DNA of 34,356 bases, taken from contig LJTQ01000015.1 of assembly GCA_001303445.1 (NCBI GenBank), positions 1 to 34,356 of the forward strand, given 5' to 3'. This DNA comes from Betaproteobacteria bacterium SG8_39 (GTDB lineage: Bacteria; Pseudomonadota; Gammaproteobacteria; Burkholderiales; SG8-39). Within the stretch, counting starts at the first letter, position 1, and each line of letters opens with the position of its first letter. The notes below the pieces were generated by a model. That model did not search any database. It had not been told where the DNA came from and was given only the letters and a program-made list of their open reading frames with translations. Shown piece after piece: positions 1-7,930 of the stretch. A program made the translations under genes and the position numbers.

Positions 1-930
1 GAGGCGCGGCAGGTCCTTGGCGAGTCGCGCGGAGACCTCCGAGAGCTGCACGTCGAGCGTGGTGCGCACGCGCTGGCCGGCGCCGAGCGTGACCCACATG
101 CGCAGCCCGCCGCGCCCGCGGCTGAGCTCGAACGGATAATCCACCCAGGGCTGCCAGGCGGCGAGGTCGGTGCCGCCGAACTCGGCGTACAGGCGCCCGC
201 TCCATTGCGAAGGCACCGTGACGCTGCCGCCCTTCAGCTCGGCGCGCACCACGAGCGCGCTGCCGAAGCCCTCGGGCGGTCGCGCGTTCAGCCCGAGCGC
301 GTGCACGCCGCCCGCGTTGCGCAGGCGCAGGCTCAGCGCGCTCAGCTTGAGCGGCGGTGCACCGCGCTTCACGTCGATCCACTCGATCTCGGCATTGCGC
401 ACCTCGATTTCGCGCTGGCCGAGGATCCACTCGGCGGCGCTGCCGCCGCGCTCGCCCTTGCCGTCGGCGGTGAGCTCGAGCCCGGCGACGTACAGTCGCC
501 CGGCCGCATCGCGCCGTATCGCGAGCCGCGGCGAGTCGATGATCAGCGAGCGCATGCGCAGCTCGGCGAACAGCAGCGAGCGCCAGGAGATGACGTTGTG
601 CACGGCCGGCAGCACCAGCGCCTCGCGTCCGTCGCGATCGTAGACGCGGACGTCGCTCAGGGTGACGCGCGGGCGCAGTCCCTGCCAGTCCGCCTGGATG
701 CCGCCGACGCGCACCGGCAGGCCGAGGCCGCGGGAGAACGCGCCGACCACGACCTCGCGATGCGCTTCGATGTTGGGCAGCACCCAGTAGCGCAGCGCGA
801 GCAGCGAGACGGCGAACAGCAGCAGCGCGAACCAGGCCAGCGTCTCGAGGATGCGCCACAGCCCGCGCCGCGCAGCCTGCGCGCGGCGGCGCGGCGCCGG
901 CGCGGCCTGGGTCGGAGTCTCGGATTGCAT
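1..930 (-). CDS. YhdP/AsmA-like envelope protein (TIGR02099 type), partial 3' end
   Basis: The complement reads without a stop from base 930 to the window edge, giving 310 N-terminal residues of a much longer protein (family members usually exceed 1,000 aa). A basic tail (residues 1-25) precedes one hydrophobic anchor, roughly WRILETLAWFALLLFAVSLL. Then comes the family pattern: a segment like RYWVLPNIEAHREVV, then GLPVRVGGIQADWQGLRPRV, then repeated short beta-rich stretches (VRVYDRDGREALVLPAV, ISWRSLLFAELRMRSLII). YhdP-type proteins are inner-membrane-anchored periplasmic bridges implicated in phospholipid transport to the outer membrane. Divergence from glnE is a common betaproteobacterial arrangement. 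Start choice is uncertain: in-frame ATGs also lie at 978 and 999 (complement) and none has a clean Shine-Dalgarno. I chose 930 because it leaves a tail of usual length before the anchor. Confidence 0.85.
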   Translation of the reverse strand, partial: MQSETPTQAAPAPRRRAQAARRGLWRILETLAWFALLLFAVSLLALRYWVLPNIEAHREVVVGAFSRGLGLPVRVGGIQADWQGLRPRVTLSDVRVYDRDGREALVLPAVHNVISWRSLLFAELRMRSLIIDSPRLAIRRDAAGRLYVAGLELTADGKGERGGSAAEWILGQREIEVRNAEIEWIDVKRGAPPLKLSALSLRLRNAGGVHALGLNARPPEGFGSALVVRAELKGGSVTVPSQWSGRLYAEFGGTDLAAWQPWVDYPFELSRGRGGLRMWVTLGAGQRVRTTLDVQLSEVSARLAKDLPRL

Positions 931-1109
931 CGCGGCCTGTGTTGCCCCACTATTCGCTGTACGGCGCTGACGCTGCATCTCGTCCGGTCCGTACGCCATG
1001 GTCCTTTGGGGCCCTGCGGCGATAGACGTTCTGCAAAATTCGCCGCACTACGTGGTTCCGGACATGCATTTTAAACCCGAACGCCCGCCTGAATTCCGAC
1101 CTTGCCCGC

Positions 1110-3806
1110 GTGAACCCGCCCGTCTTTGACGCGTCCGGCGTGCCCGCCGCGCTGGCGCCCTCGCGCTATGCCGTCGCGCTGCTCGCCAGCCGGCCGGCGC
1201 TCGCCGAGGGGCTCGACGACCCCGCGCCGTTCACGCGCGCCGAGATCGACGCCGCGCTGGCCGACGCCGGCAACGACGACGAAGGCGCGCTCAAGCGGCG
1301 GCTGCGCCAGCTGCGCCAGCGCGTGCTGCTGCGCGTGATGGCACGCGATCTTGGCGGGCGCGCCGACCTGGCCGAGGTCTGCGGCACGATGAGCGCGCTG
1401 GCCGACGCCTCGATCGCCACCGCGCAGGCCTGGAGCGCGGCGCAGCTGCTGCGCACGCACGGCGTGCCGCGCGACGCCAGCGGCGCGGCACAGCCCTTCG
1501 TGGTGGTCGGCATGGGCAAGCTCGGCGGTGGCGAGCTCAACGTGTCCTCGGACATCGACCTGGTGTTCGTCTATCCCGAGGAAGGCGACAGCGACGGCGC
1601 GCGACCGCTGTCGAATCACGAGTACTTCACGCGGCTCGGGCGCAAGCTGATCGCGCTGCTGTCGGAGGTCACCGAGGACGGCTTCGCGTTCCGCGTCGAC
1701 ATGCGCCTGCGGCCCTACGGCGAGTCGGGGCCGCTGGTGTGCAGCTACGAAGCGCTGGAAAACTACTTCATCACCCAGGGCCGCGAGTGGGAGCGCTACG
1801 CCTGGATCAAGGCGCGGCCGATCACCGGCGACGACAACGCCGCGCACGAGGCGCTGGCGCCGATCGTGCGCCCCTTCGTGTTCCGCAAGTACCTCGATTA
1901 CGCCACGCTGGGCGCGATGCGCCGCCTGCACGCGGAGGTGCGGCGCGACGTCGCGCGCCGCGAGCTGGCCGATCACATCAAGCTCGGACCGGGCGGCATC
2001 CGCGAGATCGAGTTCATCGCCCAGGCGCTGCAGCTGATCCGCGGCGGACGCGACCCCGCGCTGGCCCTGCGCCCGACGCTCACCGTGCTCGCCCGGCTGG
2101 CCGAGCGCAACCTGATCCCGGCGCAGGCCCTGCGCGAGCTGTCGCAGGCCTACGACTTCCTGCGCCGGCTCGAGCACCGCCTGCAGTACCTCGACGACCG
2201 CCAGACGCACCGCCTGCCGGTCGATCCCGACGATCGCGCGCGCATCGCCGCAATGTCCAGCGCGCCGGACTGGGCCGCGCTGGAGCCGCAGATCGAGGCG
2301 GTGCGCGCGAGCGTGACGCAGCAGTTCCAGGCGACGCTCGCCGAGTCGGAGGAAGGCACCGGGCCCGCCGTCTGGCAGGACGATCGCGACGCGGTGGTGC
2401 GCGCGCTCGCCGCGCTCGGCTATCGCGACGCCGACGCCGCCGCTGCGCGGCTGATGTCGATCCGCGCGAGCCAGCGCTACGCGCTGCTGCCGACCGACTC
2501 GCGCCGGCGCTTCGACGCACTGGTCCCCGCGCTGGCGTCGGTGGCGGCGGACACCGCGGACCCGGACACCACGCTGACCCGCGGGCTCGATCTGATCGAG
2601 GCGATCGCGCGGCGCGCGGCCTATCTCGCGCTGCTCGCCGAGCAGCGCGTTGCGCTCGAGCGGGTTGCGCGCATCATCGGCACCTCGAGCTGGGCGGCGG
2701 AGTTCGTCACGCGCCACCCGCTGCTGCTCGACGAGCTGCTCGACGACCGCGTGCTCTACGCCGCGCCCGACTGGCCGGCGTTCGCGCGCACGCTGCGCGC
2801 GCTGGTCGCCGCCGACGCGGGCGACACCGAAGCGCAGATGATCGTGCTGCGCGAGCAGCACCAGGCGCAGGTGTTCCGCCTGCTGGCGCAGGACCTCGCC
2901 GGCCGGCTCAGCGTCGAGCGCCTCGCCGATCACCTGTCGGCCGCGGCCGACGCAGTGCTCGAGGTCTGCCTGGAGACCACCTGGGCCGAGCTGCGCAACC
3001 GCCACCGCGAGGACGCGCCGCGCTTCGCCATCGTCAGCTACGGCAAGCAGGGCGGCAAGGAGCTCGGCTACGCCTCGGACCTCGACATCATCTTTCTCTA
3101 CGACGACGACGACGAGCGCGCGCCGGAGGTCTATGCGCGGCTCGCGCAGCGCGTCAACAACTGGCTGACCACGCCGACCGCGGCGGGGGTGCTGTTCGCC
3201 ACCGACCTGCGGCTGCGCCCGAGCGGCGCATCGGGGCTGCTGGTGTCCTCGCTCACCGCCTTCGAGGAATACCAGGAGAAGTCGGCCTGGACCTGGGAGC
3301 ACCAGGCGCTGACGCGGGCGCGCTACTGCGCCGGCGACGCCGCGGTGGGCGCCGCCTTCGAGGCGATCCGCGAGCGCATCCTGCGCCGCGCGCGCGACCC
3401 GGCGAAGCTCGCCCGGGACGTGCTCGAAATGCGCGAGAAGATGCACGCCGGGCACCCCAACCGATCGACGCTGTTCGACCTCAAGCACGACCGCGGCGGC
3501 ATGATCGACCTCGAGTTCATCGTCCAGACCCTGGTGCTGGCGCACGCCCACGCACACCCCGAGCTGGTCGGCAACCTGGGCAACATCGCACTGCTCGGCA
3601 TCGCCGGCGGCCTCGGCCTCATCCCGACGGCGCTCGCCGCCCAGTGCCAGGATGCCTACCGCGACTTCCGCCGCCGGCAGCACGCGCTGCGCCTGGAAGG
3701 CGCGCAGTACGCGCGCGTGCCGCTGGAGACGGTCGCGGCGCAGGTCAACGCGGTGCGCGAATTGTGGGCGACGGTGTTCGGCGCTTACGCTCGAGCCGGC
3801 CAGTAA
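1110..3806 (+). CDS. glnE: Bifunctional glutamine synthetase adenylyltransferase/deadenylase GlnE
   Basis: GlnE attaches and removes AMP on glutamine synthetase in response to PII, so it tunes nitrogen assimilation in the cytosol. The 898-aa product carries two nucleotidyltransferase domains. The first (deadenylase half) has GMGKLGGGELNVSSDIDL at residues 134-151 with the metal-binding DID. The second (adenylylase half) has SYGKQGGKELGYASDLDII near residues 643-661. Other family stretches are MRLRPYGESGPLV, GGIREIEFIAQ, LRLRPSGASGLLV and RGGMIDLEFIVQ. Length is close to the usual betaproteobacterial size. Translation starts at GTG 1110 with no convincing Shine-Dalgarno. No -35/-10 pair stands out in the A/T-richer gap at 1020-1080. 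The N-terminal SRYAVALLASRPAL matches what such proteins normally begin with. Confidence 0.96.
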   Translation: MNPPVFDASGVPAALAPSRYAVALLASRPALAEGLDDPAPFTRAEIDAALADAGNDDEGALKRRLRQLRQRVLLRVMARDLGGRADLAEVCGTMSALADASIATAQAWSAAQLLRTHGVPRDASGAAQPFVVVGMGKLGGGELNVSSDIDLVFVYPEEGDSDGARPLSNHEYFTRLGRKLIALLSEVTEDGFAFRVDMRLRPYGESGPLVCSYEALENYFITQGREWERYAWIKARPITGDDNAAHEALAPIVRPFVFRKYLDYATLGAMRRLHAEVRRDVARRELADHIKLGPGGIREIEFIAQALQLIRGGRDPALALRPTLTVLARLAERNLIPAQALRELSQAYDFLRRLEHRLQYLDDRQTHRLPVDPDDRARIAAMSSAPDWAALEPQIEAVRASVTQQFQATLAESEEGTGPAVWQDDRDAVVRALAALGYRDADAAAARLMSIRASQRYALLPTDSRRRFDALVPALASVAADTADPDTTLTRGLDLIEAIARRAAYLALLAEQRVALERVARIIGTSSWAAEFVTRHPLLLDELLDDRVLYAAPDWPAFARTLRALVAADAGDTEAQMIVLREQHQAQVFRLLAQDLAGRLSVERLADHLSAAADAVLEVCLETTWAELRNRHREDAPRFAIVSYGKQGGKELGYASDLDIIFLYDDDDERAPEVYARLAQRVNNWLTTPTAAGVLFATDLRLRPSGASGLLVSSLTAFEEYQEKSAWTWEHQALTRARYCAGDAAVGAAFEAIRERILRRARDPAKLARDVLEMREKMHAGHPNRSTLFDLKHDRGGMIDLEFIVQTLVLAHAHAHPELVGNLGNIALLGIAGGLGLIPTALAAQCQDAYRDFRRRQHALRLEGAQYARVPLETVAAQVNAVRELWATVFGAYARAGQ

Positions 3807-4306
3807 TCGAACAGGGGCCCGTTCGGGCCGCGGACCGGATCGGCCGCAGGCAGCGGCACGCGCGCCACGGCCTGCGCCGCGCGCGCCGCGTTCGCCGTCG
3901 CGGCGATGCAGGTGTCGGGATGACAGCCCTCGGGGTACGCGCCGACCACGCCGAGGCGGCCCTGCGACGACAGCCGCTTGTGACCGGTGCCCGCGGGCAG
4001 CACGATCACGTCGCCCGGGCGCGCGGTCAGCTCGATCCCGCCCTCGCCGCCGAACAGCACCGTCACTTCGCCGCTGTACACGCCGAGCGCCTCGTGGCCG
4101 TCGCTGTGATAGTGGTGGAAGGCAAACACGCCGTTGCGCCAGGCCGGCGGCCAGCGGTTGCGCGCGAACAGCCGCTCGAACGCGGCCGCCGGGTCGGCGC
4201 CGGCGATCTCGACCGCGCGCGGGTAGACGAGCAACGGCCAGCGCGGATGGTTCGGCACCCGCGCGCGGGCCGGCAGCCGGTGGGCGATGACCGCGGGCGC
4301 GTTCAT
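3785..4306 (-). CDS. YjlB-type cupin protein (COG4297)
   Basis: The 173-aa protein fits the single-domain cupin family typified by YjlB. Diagnostic stretches are PNHPRWPLLVYPRAVEI near the start, AWRNGVFAFHHYHSDGHEALGVYSGE (two metal-type histidines plus H and E of cupin motif 1), then RPGDVIVLPAGTGHKRL (motif 2) and GVVGAYPEGCHPDTC. Metal binding by the HxH...E and second-motif His is known for cupins; the substrate is unknown. Its ATG (4306) overlaps the TGA of the upstream DUF3047 gene as ATGA, which suggests translational coupling. Its 3' end overlaps the 3' end of glnE by 22 bases. A longer in-frame extension up to 4462 exists but runs antiparallel through the DUF3047 gene and looks non-coding. 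Confidence 0.85.
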   Translation of the reverse strand: MNAPAVIAHRLPARARVPNHPRWPLLVYPRAVEIAGADPAAAFERLFARNRWPPAWRNGVFAFHHYHSDGHEALGVYSGEVTVLFGGEGGIELTARPGDVIVLPAGTGHKRLSSQGRLGVVGAYPEGCHPDTCIAATANAARAAQAVARVPLPAADPVRGPNGPLFDYWPARA

Positions 4307-5112
4307 GGCGCCGCGTACAGCACGATGTCGCCGTAGTAGGCCCGCGCACGGCTGCGGGTGTTGTCGCTGTCGGTCATCAAGCCGATGGCGACGACGTCCC
4401 AGGGCTCCTCGCCGAACGCGCGCCGGTAATCCTCGAGCAGGTTGCGGCGCACGGTGACCCATGCGTCCAGGCCCTGCCGGCCGCTGCCGACCACGATCAT
4501 CCGCACGCGGCCGGTGTGCGCGTTGCGCAGCAGGGTCTCGCGCGGCAGGTCGTTCGCCCAGATGTACATCAGCGTGGCGTAAGGCAGCGCCTGGCCCGAG
4601 AGCGCCTTGGCGAAGCGCAGCTGCGCGCGGTCGGCGAAGTCGAGCTTTTCACGGTCGCCGTGGAACGAGACGATGAGCCGCGCCGCGGCGTCCTCGCGCG
4701 TGGCGATGCGCGGGTCGGCGCCCGGCACCCGCGCCGGCACGCGCCACGCCCATTCGAGCAGCGGGTGGCGGTGCGGATCGACGCGGATCACGCGGTACAG
4801 GCCCGAGGCCGCGCGCTCGGCCTGCGCTTCGAGCGCGACGCGCCCGCCCGCATCGACCAGGCGGTACTCGGTGGCCGGCTTGGACGGCAGAATGATCCAC
4901 GGCTGCCAGTCGGCGGGCAGCGCGTCGCCGGGCCGCGCCGCCGAGAAGCGCGCCACCTCGATGCGCGCGCCGGTCTCGCGCGCGCGGCCCGCGACGACCG
5001 CCGCCGAGGCGAGCAGGCCGTCGTCCTCCGCCGGCGCGTGCAGGCCGGCGCAGCCGCCGAGCAGCAGCAGCAGCATGCCGATGCCCGCTGCACAGCGCCG
5101 GTTCGCCCTCAT
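4303..5112 (-). CDS. DUF3047 lipoprotein
   Basis: The 269-aa product starts with a lipoprotein signal: basic MRANRR, a hydrophobic core and the lipobox LLGGC near residue 20, so it is probably lipid-anchored in the envelope. The mature part matches DUF3047: ADWQPWIILPSKPATEYRLVD, LLEWAWRVP, AAARLIVSFHGD, LMYIWAND, RVRMIVVGSG and EPWDVVAIGLMTDSDNT near the end. The family has a jelly-roll/lectin-like look, but its function is not known to me. The start at 5112 is supported by AGAGGGTGG just upstream. An open frame continues upstream to 5256 but would overlap ilvE head-on and lose the signal peptide. It is first in a two-gene unit with the cupin and divergent from ilvE. Confidence 0.85.
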   Translation of the reverse strand: MRANRRCAAGIGMLLLLLGGCAGLHAPAEDDGLLASAAVVAGRARETGARIEVARFSAARPGDALPADWQPWIILPSKPATEYRLVDAGGRVALEAQAERAASGLYRVIRVDPHRHPLLEWAWRVPARVPGADPRIATREDAAARLIVSFHGDREKLDFADRAQLRFAKALSGQALPYATLMYIWANDLPRETLLRNAHTGRVRMIVVGSGRQGLDAWVTVRRNLLEDYRRAFGEEPWDVVAIGLMTDSDNTRSRARAYYGDIVLYAAP

Positions 5113-5179
5113 CGTCCACCCTCTTTTTTGCACCCTCGCTAGAATAGCGGTTTCCTTCCCCCCTTCGGAGACACACGGT
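5113..5179. promoter_or_regulatory. Divergent DUF3047 / ilvE intergenic region
   Basis: This 67-base gap is A/T-richer than its surroundings. It carries TAGAAT at 5140-5145, a plausible -10 for ilvE. No good -35 lies 16-18 bases upstream; TTGCAC at 5128 is only 6 bases away. The gap also holds both Shine-Dalgarno sites: CGGAGA (5165-5170) for ilvE and AGAGGGTGG on the complement for the lipoprotein gene. Confidence 0.3.
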
Positions 5180-6154
5180 ATGTCCGCCTCGATGGCCGAC
5201 CGCGACGGCTGGATCTGGCACGACGGCAAGCTCGTGCCCTGGCGATCCGCCACCACCCACGTGCTGACGCACTCGCTGCACTACGGGCTCGCGGTATTCG
5301 AGGGCGTGCGCGCCTACAAGACCGTCGAGGGCACTGCGATCTTCCGCCTCAAGGAGCACACCGAGCGGATGTTCACCTCGGCGCACATCTACATGATGAA
5401 GATCCCCTACACGCGCGAGCAGCTGATGCGCGCGCAGGTCGAGGTGGTGCAGGCCAACGGTCACGAATCCTGCTACATCCGGCCGATCGCGTTCTACGGC
5501 TCCGAGAAGATGGGCGTGTCGCCGATCGGCGCGCGCGTGCACGTGGCGATCGCCGCCTGGCCCTGGGGCGCCTACCTCGGGCCGGAGGCGCTGGAGAAGG
5601 GCATTCGCGTGAAGACCTCCTCTTACCAGCGCCACCACGTCAACGTGACGATGGCGCGCGCCAAGATGTCGGGCACCTACCCGAACTCGGTGCTGGCGAC
5701 GCTCGAGGCGACGCAGCACGGCTACGACGAAGGGCTGCTGCTCGACGTCGAGGGCTATGTCGCCGAAGGCGCGGGGGAGAACCTGTTCATCGTCAAGAAT
5801 GGCAGGCTCTACGAGCCGGAGATCACCTCGGCGCTGGTCGGCATCACGCGCAGCTCGGTGATCGAGCTGGCCGCGGGCCTGGGCATGGAAGTCACCTCGC
5901 GGCGCCTGACGCGCGACGACGTCTACATCGCCGACGAAGCCTTCTTCACCGGCACGGCGGCCGAAGTGACGCCGATCCGCGAGCTCGACGGCCGCCAGAT
6001 CGGCGCCGGCCGAGCCGGGCCGGTCACCAAGAAGCTGCAGAAGGCCTTCTTCGACGTGGTCACCGGCAAGGACAAGAAGCACCGCGACTGGCTGACCAAG
6101 GTCGACATGAAGAAGGGCGCGAAGGGCGGCGCGGCGAAGGGCAAGCGCAAATGA
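5180..6154 (+). CDS. ilvE: Branched-chain amino acid aminotransferase IlvE
   Basis: This fold-type IV PLP aminotransferase interconverts Leu, Ile and Val with their 2-oxo acids using 2-oxoglutarate/glutamate. The 324-aa protein has WHDGKLVPW, HSLHYGLAVFEGVRAY, SCYIRPIAFYGSEKMGV, the PLP lysine K162 in RAKMSGTYPNS, EGLLLDVEGYVAEGAGENLF, TSALVGITRSSVIELA, ADEAFFTGTAAEVTPIRELD and GPVTKKLQKAFF. All are IlvE signatures. The chosen ATG (5180) has GGAG about 10 bases upstream; the open frame further upstream is antisense to the DUF3047 gene. An odd feature is the C-terminal 13-residue Lys/Gly/Ala tail after the usual end of the fold. Its TGA overlaps the next gene's ATG (ATGA). Confidence 0.96.
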   Translation: MSASMADRDGWIWHDGKLVPWRSATTHVLTHSLHYGLAVFEGVRAYKTVEGTAIFRLKEHTERMFTSAHIYMMKIPYTREQLMRAQVEVVQANGHESCYIRPIAFYGSEKMGVSPIGARVHVAIAAWPWGAYLGPEALEKGIRVKTSSYQRHHVNVTMARAKMSGTYPNSVLATLEATQHGYDEGLLLDVEGYVAEGAGENLFIVKNGRLYEPEITSALVGITRSSVIELAAGLGMEVTSRRLTRDDVYIADEAFFTGTAAEVTPIRELDGRQIGAGRAGPVTKKLQKAFFDVVTGKDKKHRDWLTKVDMKKGAKGGAAKGKRK

Positions 6155-6351
6155 GCATCCACGGCGCCGATACCGCGCGCAGCGTCGAGGTCGACGCCAC
6201 CGACCTGCCGCTGCACTGTCCGACGCCGGCGGCGCCGCTCTGGGCGCGCCATCCGCGCGTGTTCCTCGACGTCGTCAGGGCGGGCGAGATCAAGTGCCCG
6301 TACTGCGGCACGACCTTCATCTACAAGGGCCCGGCGCCCAAGGGGCATTGA
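6151..6351 (+). CDS. Small CHCC-type zinc-finger protein (NDUFS6-like domain)
   Basis: The 66-aa protein contains the zf-CHCC pattern: LHCPTP, then RHPRVFLDV, then KCPYCGTTFIY, i.e. one Cys, one His and a CxxC pair that can bind one zinc. The family is named from the mitochondrial complex I subunit NDUFS6; the bacterial role is unclear. It starts at the ATG that overlaps the ilvE stop and is probably translationally coupled. A gene of this type between ilvE and waaF is, from memory, a recurrent arrangement in betaproteobacteria. Confidence 0.88.
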   Translation: MSIHGADTARSVEVDATDLPLHCPTPAAPLWARHPRVFLDVVRAGEIKCPYCGTTFIYKGPAPKGH

Positions 6352-6356
6352 GAGCA

Positions 6357-6385
6357 GGGGGATCTGCAGCGCCGCTCGATCCCCC
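6357..6385 (+). terminator. Hairpin between zinc-finger gene and waaF
   Basis: There is a perfect 8-bp inverted repeat GGGGGATC (6357-6364) / GATCCCCC (6378-6385) with a 13-base loop, starting 5 bases after the zinc-finger stop codon. No T-run follows. It could be a weak terminator, an mRNA 3'-end stabiliser or a processing site. The rest of 6386-6436 shows only the waaF ribosome-binding site (GGAGCAGG at 6427-6434). Confidence 0.4.
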
Positions 6386-6436
6386 CGTACCCCCCGGACG
6401 CCCCGAGCGAGGCGCGTCGCCGGTCCGGAGCAGGCA

Positions 6437-7468
6437 ATGCCGAAACTACTCGTCGTCGCACCGAACTGGATCGGCGACTGTCTGATGGCGCAGCCGCTGC
6501 TCGCGCGGCTGCGCGACAAGCGCCCGGCCCTGCGCATCGAAGTGCTCGCCCCGCCGTGGGTGGTGCCGCTGTTCGCGCACATGCCCGAAGCCGACGAAGT
6601 GATCGCCGCGCCGTTCGCGCACGGCGCGCTGGCGCTCGGCGCGCGCTGGCGCCTGGGTCGCGCCCTGCGTGCGCGGCGCTACGACCAGGCGATCGTGCTG
6701 CCGAACAGCTGGAAGTCCGCGCTGGTGCCGCTGTTCGCCGACATCGCGCTGCGCTCGGGCTACGTCGGCGAATCGCGCTACGGCCTGCTCAACCTGCTCT
6801 ACCGCGCGCCGCGGCCGGCGCGCCCGATGCTCGAGCACTATGCCCGGCTGAGCGAAGCGCCCGGCGCGCCGCTGCCCGCGTCGCTGCCCGCGCCGCGCCT
6901 GCAGGTCGATGCCGCCGCGGTCGCCGCAACCGCCCTCGCCTTCGGCTTCGCGCCGCCGCCGGGACGCAACATCGTGCTCTGCCCCGGCGCCGAGTACGGC
7001 CCGGCGAAGCGCTGGCCGGCCGAGCGCTTCGGCGCGCTCGCCGCCGACCTCGCGGCGCAGGGCGCAGGCGTGTTCCTGCTCGGCTCGGCGAACGACGCCG
7101 CCGTCTGCGACGCGGTCGTGCAGGCGAGCGGCAGTGCCGCGCAAAGCCTCGCCGGACGCACCCGCCTCGGCCAGGCGATCGAGCTGATCGCGGCCGCGGA
7201 TGCCGTGGTGACCAACGACTCCGGCCTGATGCACGTCGCCGCCGCGCTCGACCGCCCGCAGGTGGCGCTGTTCGGCTCATCGAGCCCGGCGCACACGCCG
7301 CCGCACTCGCCGCGCGCACGCGTGGTCTGGCTGCAGCCCGCGTGCAGCCCCTGCTTCGCGCGCGTCTGTCCGCTGGGCCATTTCCGCTGCATGACCGAGC
7401 TCGCACCGCAGCGCGTGCGCGACGAGGTCGCGCAGCTCGGTGTGCTAGGCTCCGGGCAGTCCCACTGA
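6437..7468 (+). CDS. waaF: ADP-heptose:LPS heptosyltransferase II
   Basis: WaaF (RfaF), a GT9-family glycosyltransferase, adds the second heptose to the LPS inner core at the cytoplasmic face of the inner membrane. The 343-aa protein begins MPKLLVVAPNWIGDCLMAQPLL, the usual WaaF start. It continues with DQAIVLPNSWKSALVPLFADI, RSGYVGESRYGLLN, VLCPGAEYGPAKRWPAERF and AADAVVTNDSGLMHVAAAL with PQVALFGSSSPAHTPP. The last two form the nucleotide-sugar site in the C-terminal Rossmann half. A Cys-rich stretch (CSPCFARVCPLGHFRCM) near the end is typical. GGAGCAGG precedes the ATG. It leads the waaF / NTF2-like / hydrolase / algC run and shares an envelope-sugar theme with algC. Confidence 0.95.
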   Translation: MPKLLVVAPNWIGDCLMAQPLLARLRDKRPALRIEVLAPPWVVPLFAHMPEADEVIAAPFAHGALALGARWRLGRALRARRYDQAIVLPNSWKSALVPLFADIALRSGYVGESRYGLLNLLYRAPRPARPMLEHYARLSEAPGAPLPASLPAPRLQVDAAAVAATALAFGFAPPPGRNIVLCPGAEYGPAKRWPAERFGALAADLAAQGAGVFLLGSANDAAVCDAVVQASGSAAQSLAGRTRLGQAIELIAAADAVVTNDSGLMHVAAALDRPQVALFGSSSPAHTPPHSPRARVVWLQPACSPCFARVCPLGHFRCMTELAPQRVRDEVAQLGVLGSGQSH

Positions 7469-7484
7469 TTGCCGCGCGCGCCGC

Positions 7485-7928
7485 GTGTCCACCAAGATCT
7501 TTCCGACCGCGCAGGACGCCGAAACCGCGTTCTACGAGGCGCTCGAGCACGGCGACTACCCGACCATGGTCGCGGTCTGGGCCGAGGACGAGGAGGTTGT
7601 CTGCGTGCACCCGGGCGGCCCGCGCCTGCGCGGCACGGACGAGGTCCTCGCACAGTGGAAGCGCATCTTCGAGGGCGGGCAGCGCCTGCAGCTGCGCATC
7701 ACGAACCAGGTGGTGATCGCCGGCATGATGATCGCCGTGCACAGCGTGCAGGAGAACATCACCATCGAGGGCGAGGGCCCCGCACCGCACCCGGTGGTTG
7801 CGACCAACGTCTACCAGCGCATCGGCCCGGGCTGGCGCATGGTCGCGCACCACGCCTCGCCGGCGCCGACGCCGCCGGCCCCGGCGCCGACGGAAAACCG
7901 GCTGCCCGGAAGCGCGACGCTGCATTGA
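7485..7928 (+). CDS. NTF2/SnoaL-like protein
   Basis: The 147-aa protein has the small cone-shaped fold signature of the SnoaL/NTF2-like superfamily: a helical AETAFYEALEHGDYPTMVAVWAEDEEVVCVHPGGPRLRGTDEVLAQWKRIF, followed by beta strands (LQLRITNQVVIAGMMIAVHSVQENITIE) and VVATNVYQRIGPGWRMVAHHAS. It closely resembles the DUF4440/SnoaL_3 proteins found in many betaproteobacteria next to a YheT-like hydrolase. Translation starts at GTG 7485, 16 bases after the waaF stop. The C-terminus is a Pro/Ala-rich tail outside the fold. The ligand or reaction is unknown. Confidence 0.8.
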   Translation: MSTKIFPTAQDAETAFYEALEHGDYPTMVAVWAEDEEVVCVHPGGPRLRGTDEVLAQWKRIFEGGQRLQLRITNQVVIAGMMIAVHSVQENITIEGEGPAPHPVVATNVYQRIGPGWRMVAHHASPAPTPPAPAPTENRLPGSATLH

Positions 7929-7930
7929 GC

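Noticed and set aside
1739-4336. An 865-codon plus-strand frame shifted within glnE
   Set aside because: The product is almost entirely Arg/Ala/Pro with no conserved pattern. It is an out-of-frame shadow of glnE and downstream genes.
1071-4349. A 1,092-codon open frame antisense to glnE and the cupin gene
   Set aside because: Its translation is Arg/Ala/Gly-rich low-complexity with no motif, as expected from the complement of a GC-rich gene. The opposite frame is an unmistakable GlnE.
7469-7930. N-terminal extension of the YheT-like hydrolase back to 7469
   Set aside because: The frame is open but the extension is Arg/Gly-rich and overlaps the whole NTF2-like gene. The family start YRAPWWLPGG lies just after 7931.
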